Source: an uncultured Polyangiaceae bacterium | Lineage (GTDB): Bacteria > Myxococcota_A > Polyangia > Polyangiales > Polyangiaceae | Reading direction: 5' to 3' | DNA: 7,005 nt | NCBI GenBank assembly: GCA_938004815.1 | Contig: CALKVR010001108.1 | Span: 1 to 7,005 of the forward strand | Shown here: positions 1 through 5,365 of the stretch, one piece after another | Layout: each line of letters opens with the position of its first letter | Position numbering within the stretch: position 1 is the stretch's first letter | Notes under the pieces: generated by a model | What the model was told of the DNA's origin: nothing | Seen by the model: the letters and a program-made list of their open reading frames with translations, nothing else | The model's database searches: none | Position numbers and translations under genes: made by a program

Positions 1-589
1 GATCGAGGCCGCATCCGCGGGCGCACCGCCCGACGCTGCCGATGCCGCCGATGGCGCCGAGAAGGCGGCTCGCGACGCGGCCGCAGCGCTCCTCGAGCAG
101 CTGGCAAGAATGGAGTCGAAGGACGACCCGGCCGACCTCATCAAGCGCGCGGCGCCGCACGTGAAGTCGATCTGCGACGGCCTGCCCGGCTACCTCGACG
201 CCCAGGCCGCGAGCATCGGCGACGCGCTCAAAGAAGCGGAGAAGAAGCGCATCTCGCCCAACGATCGACGCTGCGGCACCCTCGACAACCGCAGCATCTG
301 CGTCGGCGACACCGCCGTCGATCGCGCCGTGTACGCGAGCACCTACGGGCGCCTCACGCGGCTCGAGCAAAGCCATCGCCGGGCGCGTGACGGCGTGGCC
401 GGTTTCTGCGCCGCCCACGTCAAGCTGGAGGAGGCGGCCAAGAGCGGTTCGCTCGAGGATGACGCAACCGTCACGGCCATCGCCGAAGCGGTGAAGTCGG
501 CGCGCGGCGCGGCGCCGGCACCAGCCGCCGGGCCTGCCGATTCCAAGGCGGCGCCGGCCGCTGATCCCAAGGCGGCTCCCAAGAAGTGA
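1..589 (+). CDS. Hypothetical Ala-rich protein, 5' end outside the window
   Basis: I do not recognise a family. The frame is open to the left edge (first full codon at base 2) and stops with TGA at 587-589. An ATG at 110 lies inside it, but it has no convincing Shine-Dalgarno sequence. The 36 codons before it keep coding-like composition (G-rich first positions, GC-rich third positions, mostly Ala, Asp and Glu), so the gene probably begins further left. From the ATG onward there are 159 residues: a mainly helical core with four Cys (22, 55, 64, 100 counted from that Met), then a low-complexity tail of Ala, Pro and Lys with a repeated KAAPAADPKAAPKK-like unit. Four Cys and Ala/Pro-rich flanks fit an exported protein whose signal peptide lies upstream, but that is inference. 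The next gene on the same strand starts 48 bases later, so co-transcription is possible. Confidence 0.7.
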   Translation, partial: IEAASAGAPPDAADAADGAEKAARDAAAALLEQLARMESKDDPADLIKRAAPHVKSICDGLPGYLDAQAASIGDALKEAEKKRISPNDRRCGTLDNRSICVGDTAVDRAVYASTYGRLTRLEQSHRRARDGVAGFCAAHVKLEEAAKSGSLEDDATVTAIAEAVKSARGAAPAPAAGPADSKAAPAADPKAAPKK

Positions 590-611
590 TCGTGGGGGGC
601 TTGCTCCGCCG

Positions 612-638
612 TGGGGCTCGCCTTACCGCTGAGCCCCA
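612..638 (+). other. Inverted repeat abutting the amphi-Trp start codon
   Basis: TGGGGCTC (612-619) and GAGCCCCA (631-638) are perfect reverse complements, giving an 8-bp stem with an 11-base loop. The last paired base is the A of the ATG at 638. There is no T-run, so a classical intrinsic terminator for the preceding gene is not supported. It could instead limit ribosome access to the 638 start. If translation begins at GTG 611, the repeat is simply inside the coding sequence. Confidence 0.4.
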
Positions 639-856
639 TGGCCACCACCGAACGAGACGTCGAGAAAGAGATCGACAAAGCACGCTTCATCGAGACGTTG
701 CGACGGCTCGCTGATGCCCTCGAGGCCGGCGAGCCGTTTCGCATCCAGGTTGCGCAGAAGCGCTTCACCATCCCGGCCGGTGCGACGCTCCAGATCGAGC
801 ACGAGGTCGACGGCGGCGCCGAAGAGCTCGCCCTCGAGCTGGTGTGGAACTCGTAG
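638..856 (+). CDS. Amphi-Trp domain-containing small protein
   Basis: A 72-residue protein that I match to the amphi-Trp domain family. These are small soluble proteins of unknown biochemical role, named for an amphipathic alternating pattern that ends in a conserved Trp. Here an acidic N-terminal helix (residues 5-30, ending RRLADALEAGEP) is followed by beta-like strands FRIQVAQKRFTIP and ATLQIEHEV. The protein ends ELALELVWNS, with its only Trp at position 70, two residues from the end. The domain fills the whole protein, as is usual, and there is no signal peptide. I chose ATG 638 because the domain begins just after it. GTG 611 would add nine residues (MGLALPLSP), and the G-run at 593-598 could serve it, so it remains possible. 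The gene is followed after six bases by the convergent lipoprotein gene, with no space for a separate terminator. Confidence 0.75.
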   Translation: MATTERDVEKEIDKARFIETLRRLADALEAGEPFRIQVAQKRFTIPAGATLQIEHEVDGGAEELALELVWNS

Positions 857-862
857 TCACGC

Positions 863-1186
863 TCAAGCTTCGTCGCTGCTGAGGCACGCGCTGAGCGCGT
901 CGCCCTCTTCGACGCACACCTTCGGGTCGCCGCACACGCCCGCGTCGTCCAGACACGACTTGTGGTCGACGTACTCATCTTCGCAGCGCTCCTCGGAGAC
1001 CATGTCGCAGACGGCTTCGCAGTCGAAGTCGACACCGCAAGTGTCGGCGTGGTCCTCGCACGCGCTGATGCAGGGGTCGTCCGTGATGAGCAGGCCCTCC
1101 TCGCCCTCTACGATGACGCACCCGGAAAGGAACACGGTGGCGGCGGCAGCGACGACGGCGGAAAGCGAAAAGATGGCGGAATTCAT
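863..1186 (-). CDS. Cys-rich predicted lipoprotein
   Basis: A 107-residue protein with a clear lipoprotein signal: a short N-terminus, a hydrophobic stretch (residues 4-19) and the lipobox LSGC with Cys23 as lipid anchor. The mature part is strongly acidic and carries ten further Cys (39, 43, 50, 56, 60, 68, 78, 85, 91, 101), an even number suited to five disulfides in the cell envelope. No histidine-rich or CXXC redox motif stands out. The spacing around 39-68 (C-x3-C-x6-C-x5-C-x3-C) recalls small Cys-knotted lipoproteins of myxobacteria, but I cannot name a family. The ATG at 1186 has GGAG about eight bases upstream. The gene lies downstream of marR on the same strand, separated by 141 bases containing two hairpins, so it probably has its own promoter. 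Function unknown; lipoprotein assignment is confident. Confidence 0.8.
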   Translation of the reverse strand: MNSAIFSLSAVVAAAATVFLSGCVIVEGEEGLLITDDPCISACEDHADTCGVDFDCEAVCDMVSEERCEDEYVDHKSCLDDAGVCGDPKVCVEEGDALSACLSSDEA

Positions 1187-1201
1187 GGTCTGGCTCCGGT
1201 T

Positions 1202-1225
1202 TCGAGCCCGTTTTCTCGGGCTCGA
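1202..1225 (-). other. Perfect 9-bp hairpin in the leader of the Cys-rich lipoprotein gene
   Basis: TCGAGCCCG (1202-1210) and CGGGCTCGA (1217-1225) are exact reverse complements around a six-base loop, TTTTCT. It lies 15 bases upstream of the lipoprotein ATG at 1186 and about 100 bases beyond the marR stop. On the minus strand no T-run follows, so it is a 5'-leader stem or a factor-dependent or structure-only terminator. The sequence does not decide between these. Confidence 0.4.
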
Positions 1226-1291
1226 TAGGGCCAGTCGGCGGGCCGGGCCGGAACGTCACGAACGCCGAAAACTTCTTCGAACCGATGTTTA

Positions 1292-1307
1292 TCGGGACCT
1301 TTCCCGA
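1292..1307 (-). terminator. Weak hairpin downstream of marR
   Basis: TCGGGA (1292-1297) and TCCCGA (1302-1307) form a 6-bp stem with a four-base loop, 20 bases beyond the marR stop codon. The bases after it on the minus strand (TAAACAT) are AT-rich by local standards but are not a T-run, so this is only a tentative terminator. Confidence 0.25.
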
Positions 1308-1327
1308 ACGGCTCAGGGGTTGGTCGG

Positions 1328-1738
1328 TCAACCGGCCAGCTTCTCGAGCAGCCCCTTGAGCTGCGCCTGCTCGGCAGCGCTCAACCGCCCCAGTCGCTCA
1401 CCGAACGCGTGAGACACGAGCGCCAGCCCCTTCGTCATCGCCTGCCGCCCCGAGGGCGTGAGCGACAGCCGGTGGCGGCGCAGGTCGGCACGATCGATGT
1501 CACGACGCAAGAAGCCCGCGTCTTCAAGGCGCTTCACGTTCACGGTGACCGTCGGCTTGGGCATGCAGAGCTTGGCCGCCAGCTCTGCCGGGTGCGGGTG
1601 CTCGTCGACCTCGGCGAGAAGAAACAGCTCCTTGGTCTCGAGGCCGAGGTCGGCGATCGCGGGCGCGACGGCGGTGATCACCGTCATCAGCAGCTGGTAG
1701 TTGAGCGACCAGACCTTGGCCGCGTCGATTTTCGGCAT
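1328..1738 (-). CDS. MarR-family transcriptional regulator
   Basis: A 136-residue winged-helix regulator of typical MarR length. The N-terminal dimerisation helices are residues 5-30. The DNA-binding region runs from about 37 to 98: helix ELFLLAEVDEHPH, helix AELAAKL, recognition helix PTVTVNVKRLEDAGFL, and a wing with the family pattern RRDIDRADLRRHRLSLTPSG. The C-terminal dimer helix follows (GRLSAAEQAQLKGLLEKL). Its only Cys, Cys58, sits in the turn just before the recognition helix, a place where oxidation or alkylation could affect DNA binding (inference). I chose ATG 1738 because AAGG lies a few bases upstream and the family begins here. The frame stays open to 1849, but that extension would cover the operator repeats and overlap the reductase start. 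The divergent partner is an aldo/keto reductase, so the likely role is repression of that gene and of itself, with release by a ligand. Confidence 0.9.
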   Translation of the reverse strand: MPKIDAAKVWSLNYQLLMTVITAVAPAIADLGLETKELFLLAEVDEHPHPAELAAKLCMPKPTVTVNVKRLEDAGFLRRDIDRADLRRHRLSLTPSGRQAMTKGLALVSHAFGERLGRLSAAEQAQLKGLLEKLAG

Positions 1739-1754
1739 GGGGACCTTGCGCGCC

Positions 1755-1825
1755 GATTGGTTCAATCTTAAACCATCTCGCAGTTGAATCAACCCTACGT
1801 TGAACCAACCTACTGTTGAACCAAC
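1755..1825. promoter_or_regulatory. Operator array between marR and the aldo/keto reductase gene
   Basis: Four related palindromes fill the intergenic region. GATTGGTTCAATC (1755-1767) is a perfect 5-bp dyad with a 3-base centre. GTTGAATCAAC (1783-1793) is perfect around one base. GTTGAACCAAC occurs identically at 1799-1809 and 1815-1825. The last three sites are spaced exactly 16 bases centre to centre, and the first is 27 bases from the second and contains the core in the opposite orientation. A larger dyad, CTACGTTG (1795-1802) with CAACGTAG (1822-1829), encloses sites 3 and 4. The dyads fit a dimeric MarR regulator. Binding by the adjacent MarR is inferred from position and symmetry. Confidence 0.75.
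1765..1792 (-). promoter_or_regulatory. Candidate marR promoter
   Basis: On the minus strand, TTGATT (1792-1787) and TAAGAT (1770-1765) are separated by 16 bases, each matching the sigma-70 consensus at four of six positions. Transcription would start near 1758, leaving a leader of about 20 bases that includes the AAGG ribosome binding site. The -35 box lies in the second palindrome and the -10 box overlaps the first, as expected for autorepression. I found no equally good promoter for the reductase on the plus strand. Confidence 0.4.
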
Positions 1826-1847
1826 GTAGCACAGCCAAGGATCTCCC

Positions 1848-2930
1848 ATGTCCCTCGACCACTACGTGACGCTGGGCCGGTCAGGCCTGCGTGTGAGCCC
1901 GTTCTGTCTCGGCGCGATGACCTTCGGTGAGGATCTCGGATGGGGTTCGACTGTCGAAGAGTCGCAGCAGATCATCGACCGCTACATCGACCTCGGCGGC
2001 AACTTCATCGACACCGCGAACTTCTACACGAAGAGTCACTCGGAGAAGATCATCGGCGACCACGTGGGCCGGCACGCCGCGCGGCGCGACCGGCTGGTCA
2101 TCGCCACGAAGTTCAGCGGCAACCTGTACCCCGGCGACCCCAACGGCGGCGGCTCGGGCCGCAAGTCGATCATCGCAGCGTGCGACAACTCGCTGCGCCG
2201 CCTACAGACCGATTACATCGACCTCTACTGGCTCCACAATTGGGACGTCCACACGCCGATCGACGAGACGATGGCGGCGCTCGACGATCTCGTTCGCGCG
2301 GGCAAGGTTCGATACATCGGCGTCTCCGACACCCCGGCGTGGAAGGTGGCCGAGGCCAACGTGACGGCGCGGTTCCGCGGTTGGTCGTCGTTCATCGGCC
2401 TCCAGATCGAGTACTCGCTCCTCGAGCGCTCCGTCGAACAAGAGCTGGTGCCGATGGCGCTCGAGCTCGGGCTCGGGATCACGCCCTGGTCACCGCTCAA
2501 GAGCGGAATCTTGAGCGGCAAGTACACGCGCAAAAACCCGGGGCAGAAAGGCGACCGCGGCATGCTGCTCGAGGGGCACATGAACGAAAAGACGTGGGCC
2601 ATCGTCGACGAGCTCGAGGCCATCGCGAAGCGGCACGAGAGCACGGTTGCTCGCGTCGCCCTCAGCTGGGTCCAGTCCCGCGCCGGCGTGACGTCGACCA
2701 TCATCGGCGCCCGCCGGATCTCGCAGCTCGAGGACAACGTGAAGGCGCTCGACGTCCAGCTCACCCCGGACGACCGTACCCGCCTCGACGCCCTGACCCA
2801 GCCGGCGCTCGGCTTCCCGCAGAGCATGCAGGCGTGGTTCCCCGCCATCCACAACGGCGGCACCACGGTAAACGGGGTCCACGCGCAACCGTCCCCGTTC
2901 GTCATGCTCGCCGGCGAGAAACCCTACTGA
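1848..2930 (+). CDS. Aldo/keto reductase, NADPH-dependent type
   Basis: A 360-residue cytoplasmic (alpha/beta)8-barrel oxidoreductase, expected to reduce aldehydes or ketones with NADPH; the physiological substrate cannot be read from the sequence. It starts like its family (YVTLGRSGLRVSPFCLGAMTFG) and has the complete catalytic tetrad: Asp55 and Tyr60 in FIDTANFY, Lys88 in IATKFS and His130 in YWLHNWD. Further family landmarks are GKVRYIGVSD (152-161), TPWSPLKSGILSGKY (212-226) and the cofactor-phosphate loop IIGARRISQLEDN (286-298). Length is slightly above the usual 310-340 because of a C-terminal tail after residue 320. The ATG has AAGGA six bases upstream (1837-1841). It is transcribed away from marR across the palindrome array, so MarR control is likely. 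A VOC-fold gene follows 103 bases later on the same strand, which could make this an electrophile or carbonyl-handling cluster (inference). Confidence 0.95.
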   Translation: MSLDHYVTLGRSGLRVSPFCLGAMTFGEDLGWGSTVEESQQIIDRYIDLGGNFIDTANFYTKSHSEKIIGDHVGRHAARRDRLVIATKFSGNLYPGDPNGGGSGRKSIIAACDNSLRRLQTDYIDLYWLHNWDVHTPIDETMAALDDLVRAGKVRYIGVSDTPAWKVAEANVTARFRGWSSFIGLQIEYSLLERSVEQELVPMALELGLGITPWSPLKSGILSGKYTRKNPGQKGDRGMLLEGHMNEKTWAIVDELEAIAKRHESTVARVALSWVQSRAGVTSTIIGARRISQLEDNVKALDVQLTPDDRTRLDALTQPALGFPQSMQAWFPAIHNGGTTVNGVHAQPSPFVMLAGEKPY

Positions 2931-2947
2931 GGCAACGCCGCGGCTCG

Positions 2948-3020
2948 ACGAGCCTGCCCTCTCGTGAAGCAGCGACGCTAGAAAAACCGACTTGCCGCTG
3001 TCGAGCGGGGGCAGGCTCGT
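2948..3020 (+). other. Long composite inverted repeat between the reductase and VOC genes
   Basis: ACGAGCCTGCCC (2948-2959) and GGGCAGGCTCGT (3009-3020) are perfect 12-bp reverse complements. Inside them CTCG (2961-2964) pairs with CGAG (3002-3005), and CAGCG (2970-2974) pairs with CGCTG (2996-3000), so one hairpin with internal loops can contain 21 base pairs. It begins 18 bases after the reductase stop and ends five bases before the GGAG of the VOC gene. No T-run follows. It may be a bidirectional stop or mRNA-stabilising structure, a leader controlling the VOC gene, or a small palindromic repeat element. Confidence 0.55.
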
Positions 3021-3033
3021 TTGTCGGAGTGGC

Positions 3034-3525
3034 ATGAGCACGAAAACCCGCGCAAAAATCTACACTCACCTCTGGTACGCGACGGGCGCCGAAGAAGCGG
3101 CCGCCTTCTACGCCTCCGTGTTCCCCGACTCGCGGGTCGAGCGCGTGACGCCGCTGCTCAGCGAGTCGCCCAGCGGGCCCCCCGGCTCGGTCAAGGTCGT
3201 CGACTTCACGCTCCTGGGCCAGCGGTTCCAGGCGATCACGGCGGGGCCGCACCACGCGTTCAACGACGCGATCTCGATCGTGGTCGCTTGCGACGATCAG
3301 ACCGAGCTCGACCGGTACTGGAACGCGCTCATCGAGGGCGGCGGCCAGCCGCAGGCCTGCGGCTGGCTCATCGACCGGTATGGCCTGCGGTGGCAGATCG
3401 TGCCCGCGATCCTCGACGAGATGATGGCGACCGATGATGCGGCGCGATCCAAACGTGTCACGGATGCGATGCTGAAGATGGTCAAGCTCGACGTCGGAGC
3501 GCTGAAAAAGGCATACGAGGGCTGA
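3034..3525 (+). CDS. VOC-fold protein of the PhnB / 3-demethylubiquinone-9 3-methyltransferase-like family
   Basis: A 163-residue vicinal-oxygen-chelate (glyoxalase/bleomycin-resistance fold) protein. Family features appear in order: a first strand IYTHLWY (9-15), AEEAAAFYASVFPDSRV (19-35), a strand-rich section VKVVDFTLLGQRFQAI (53-68), GPHHAFNDAISIVVAC (71-86), then ELDRYWNALIEGG (91-103) and the signature CGWLIDRYGLRWQIVP (109-124). Databases often call such proteins 3-demethylubiquinone-9 3-methyltransferase, but they lack a SAM-binding fold and the reaction is generally unproven. Start ATG 3034 is chosen because GGAG (3026-3029) precedes it and the fold begins soon after; an in-frame TTG at 2992 would place the start inside the long inverted repeat. 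It may be co-transcribed with the aldo/keto reductase or isolated from it by that structure. It converges on the acidic lipoprotein gene with a ten-base gap. Confidence 0.88.
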   Translation: MSTKTRAKIYTHLWYATGAEEAAAFYASVFPDSRVERVTPLLSESPSGPPGSVKVVDFTLLGQRFQAITAGPHHAFNDAISIVVACDDQTELDRYWNALIEGGGQPQACGWLIDRYGLRWQIVPAILDEMMATDDAARSKRVTDAMLKMVKLDVGALKKAYEG

Positions 3526-3535
3526 CGCGCTCGCG

Positions 3536-3844
3536 CTACTCCTTGTCGTCGTCGATCTCCTTCGTGATCGCGTCGAGCTCGCTCACCATCGTCGCCTCGG
3601 TGATCTCGGTCTCGGCGGCCTCTTCGAAGTCTTGCTCCGTCGGGATGTCGTCGTCCGCGGCAGTCTCCGCTGCCGTCGCGGTGGCGGCCGCCGTCGCGGC
3701 GGGCTTGGGAGTGGAGGCCGCGGCAGTCGGCTTCGGTGCCGCCGCCGACGCCGACGCGGCCCCGCCGGTCGCAGGGTCGCCGCAGGCGAAGAGGCCCGAG
3801 AGGCAGACGACCAGAAGGGGTGCAGTCAGGGACGGAGCGGTCAC
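3536..3844 (-). CDS. Small acidic predicted lipoprotein, coupled to the charged-helix gene
   Basis: A 102-residue protein with a hydrophobic N-terminus (residues 5-19) and a lipobox-like LFAC with Cys21 as the probable lipid anchor; Phe at the -2 position is atypical, so lipidation is likely but not certain. A linker of Ala, Pro, Thr and Ser follows (23-63), then an acidic C-terminal module of about 38 residues (DDDIPTEQDFEEAAETEITE onward) that looks helical. By hand count the mature part has about 19 acidic and 4 basic residues, net about -15. The start codon is GTG, overlapping the TGA of the preceding gene as GTGA, and GGTGA lies just upstream inside that gene, a strong sign of translational coupling. 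No family is recognised. An envelope location next to the product of its partner gene is inferred. Confidence 0.78.
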   Translation of the reverse strand: MTAPSLTAPLLVVCLSGLFACGDPATGGAASASAAAPKPTAAASTPKPAATAAATATAAETAADDDIPTEQDFEEAAETEITEATMVSELDAITKEIDDDKE

Positions 3845-4308
3845 TTGTCACCGGCCTTTTTCTCGTTCCATTTCGCCATGCGTTTCTCGTGACGCGCCTT
3901 TTCCTTGGCGATGAGCTCCTCGATCTTCTTCTTGGCGTCGGGCTTGTTCGCCTCGTCGGCGACGACCAAGAGACGGTTGAGGCGTGCCATCCGGCGTGCG
4001 TGCTTGCCGAGCTCGTTCCTGACCTCGGGGCGCTTCACGAGGTCGCCCCACTTGTCCTTGAGCTCCTTGCGCCGGTCCTTTCTGCGCTCCTGTCGTTTCT
4101 CGCGGCGCTCTTCGCGCCCCTCTTGGCGGTCCTCGCGCCGATCCTCGCGCTTGTCCTGGCGGTCTTCGCGTCGCTCCTCGCGCTTCTCCTTCTTCTCCTC
4201 CCGCTTCTCTTCGCCTTTGCCCTTGCCGGGCTGGGCCATGACCGCCGGATCGATGAGCACCGCGGTCGCCACGGCTCCCACCCAAAGCAGCCTGGATAAC
4301 AACGCCAT
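3841..4308 (-). CDS. Exported highly charged helical protein
   Basis: A 155-residue protein of no family I can name. Residues 1-25 form a signal peptide (LLSRLLWVGAVATAVLI, cleavage likely after AVMA). Residues 29-87 are almost only Lys, Arg, Glu and Asp (for example EEKREEKKEKREERREDR), with opposite charges at i/i+4 spacing and no hydrophobic heptad positions. That favours an isolated charged (ER/K-type) helix over a coiled coil. Residues 88-150 contain ordinary hydrophobic positions (WGDLVKRPEVRNEL, MARLNRLLVVAD, KKIEELIAKEKARHEKRM) and probably fold as helices. By hand count the mature protein has net charge about +16. AGGAGG (4318-4313 on the minus strand) lies four bases from ATG 4308; a GTG one codon earlier is too close to it. 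A TTGACG (4354-4349) could be a -35 box but lacks a good -10. The gene follows the hydrolase gene after 73 bases and overlaps the lipoprotein gene. Confidence 0.8.
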   Translation of the reverse strand: MALLSRLLWVGAVATAVLIDPAVMAQPGKGKGEEKREEKKEKREERREDRQDKREDRREDRQEGREERREKRQERRKDRRKELKDKWGDLVKRPEVRNELGKHARRMARLNRLLVVADEANKPDAKKKIEELIAKEKARHEKRMAKWNEKKAGDK

Positions 4309-4360
4309 CACGCCTCCTCTCGCGCTTGGACACGCACCCTGGCCGGTTCGTCAAGCGCAG

Positions 4361-4373
4361 CGCCGAGCCGGCG
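4361..4373 (-). terminator. Weak hairpin downstream of the hydrolase gene
   Basis: CGCCG (4361-4365) and CGGCG (4369-4373) can pair around a three-base loop, eight bases beyond the hydrolase stop codon. It has no T-run and is short for a terminator, so it is a marginal candidate. The remainder of the 73-base gap contains only the downstream gene's Shine-Dalgarno sequence. Confidence 0.2.
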
Positions 4374-4381
4374 GCCCCATG

Positions 4382-5314
4382 CTACAGCGCGACGGTCTCG
4401 CCCACTGCGGGGATCAGCAGTCGCTCATCCTCTAGCCCAAGTGTGCGCCATTCGGCGCGAGTGAACGCCGGAGGCTCACCGACCGGCTCGTCAGTGAGGC
4501 GAAATGTGCCCCAGTGCATCGCGACGAACGTGTCCGCTTCGAGGTCGGTGAAGGCCCGTACCGCATCCTCGGGGTTCATGTGCTGCCCCCGCATGAACCA
4601 TCGCGGCTCGTAGGCACCGATGGGCAGCATGGCGGCATCGATCTTGCCGAGCTTCTTCCCGATGTCGCGGAAACCCTCGAAGTAGGCGGTGTCACCCGAG
4701 TGATAGACCCGGTGGGTGCCGTCCTCGATCACGTAGCCGCCCCACAGGCTCTCGTTGCGGTCGAGAGGCCCGCGCTGAGACCAGTGTTGCGAGGGAACGA
4801 ACGTGATCTTGGCGCCGCCGAGGTCGACAGCCTCCCACCAGGAGAGCGCGTGGACGCGCTCGAAGCGGCGGCGTGCGAACCATGCGCCGAGGCCCTCGGG
4901 CGCGATCACCGTGACGTCGCGTGACAAGGCGAGCAGCGACGGCTCGTCCATGTGATCCCGGTGGTTGTGGGTGACGAGCACGGCGTCGATCTTCGGGAGC
5001 GCGCCGACCGCCAGACCAGGGCGGACGAGCCGACGAATGGTGAAGAGTCGTTCGGAGAACACCGGATCGATCACGATCGAGAGACCGCCCAGCTGAACCA
5101 GAAACGTAGCGTGGCCGATCCACGTCAGGCCGGACCGCGCCGCGCCACGAAGCAAGGCACCGTCGTTGTCGACGAACGGGGCGGCTCCGACGGACGCCGC
5201 CGCCTCCGCGAGGTGATCGCGCGACTCGGGAGCGGGGCCGAGCCCGAGCTTCCAGCGAAGCACCGCGCCCAGACCCTTGCTGACGGCGCTGCCATCGAGG
5301 TTTCGGTAGGTCAT
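4382..5314 (-). CDS. Metallo-beta-lactamase-fold hydrolase, NAPE-PLD-like
   Basis: A 310-residue metal-dependent hydrolase. The metal-binding motif HNHRDHMD gives His116, His118, Asp120 and His121. The remaining ligands are probably His177 in VPSQHWSQRG, Asp208 in HSGDTAYF and His267 in AMHWGTFRL, so the site looks complete for two metals. TWIGHATFLVQ (64-74), IDPVFSERL (82-90), RNESLWGGYVI (186-196) and LPIGAYEPRWFM (230-241) are typical of the group annotated as N-acyl-phosphatidylethanolamine-hydrolysing phospholipase D and its bacterial outer-membrane-associated relatives. That activity is a family analogy, and substrate specificity is unknown; UlaG-like lactonases are more distant. No signal peptide is evident. 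ATG 5314 is the natural family start although its Shine-Dalgarno is weak. It follows the AraC-family gene after 51 bases on the same strand, so the two may be co-transcribed. Confidence 0.9.
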   Translation of the reverse strand: MTYRNLDGSAVSKGLGAVLRWKLGLGPAPESRDHLAEAAASVGAAPFVDNDGALLRGAARSGLTWIGHATFLVQLGGLSIVIDPVFSERLFTIRRLVRPGLAVGALPKIDAVLVTHNHRDHMDEPSLLALSRDVTVIAPEGLGAWFARRRFERVHALSWWEAVDLGGAKITFVPSQHWSQRGPLDRNESLWGGYVIEDGTHRVYHSGDTAYFEGFRDIGKKLGKIDAAMLPIGAYEPRWFMRGQHMNPEDAVRAFTDLEADTFVAMHWGTFRLTDEPVGEPPAFTRAEWRTLGLEDERLLIPAVGETVAL

Positions 5315-5332
5315 GCGGCAGAGCAGATGCTA

Positions 5333-5347
5333 CGCGCCGGCGGCGCG
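5333..5347 (-). other. GC-rich hairpin between the AraC and hydrolase genes
   Basis: CGCGCC (5333-5338) and GGCGCG (5342-5347) form a perfect 6-bp stem with a three-base loop. It sits 18 bases beyond the AraC stop and 18 bases before the hydrolase ATG. No T-run follows. It could weaken read-through or hydrolase translation, or it may be a chance structure in GC-rich DNA. Confidence 0.25.
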
Positions 5348-5365
5348 GGCCGCGGTTAAGTTTCG

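Noticed and set aside
343..1035. Long minus-strand open frame of 230 codons
   Set aside because: It lies across three better-supported genes, has Ser/Arg/Ala-rich composition typical of an out-of-frame reading of GC-rich DNA, and shows no domain.
1783..1825. Three tandem repeats as a tiny CRISPR array
   Set aside because: The repeats are 11-base palindromes with 5-base gaps, far too short for CRISPR repeats and spacers, and no cas gene is present.
1739..1849. N-terminal extension of MarR to an upstream start at 1849
   Set aside because: The extra 37 residues would be encoded by the operator palindromes, would overlap the reductase start and do not resemble MarR proteins; ATG 1738 has its own ribosome binding site.
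2225..2905. Minus-strand open frame of 226 codons opposite the reductase
   Set aside because: Antisense shadow with no recognisable motif or ribosome binding site.
2992..3033. TTG start at 2992 for the VOC protein
   Set aside because: It lies within the long inverted repeat, lacks a ribosome binding site and adds 14 residues before the family start; ATG 3034 has GGAG upstream.
1940..3037. Plus-strand open frame of 365 codons inside the reductase gene
   Set aside because: Arg/Pro/His-rich shadow of the aldo/keto reductase, which has a complete catalytic tetrad in its own frame.
3736..4299. Plus-strand frame encoding a Leu-rich, membrane-like protein
   Set aside because: Its Leu/Ala/Val runs are the reverse complement of the Lys/Glu/Arg codons of the charged-helix gene; the minus-strand frame has a signal peptide, AGGAGG and a coupled partner.
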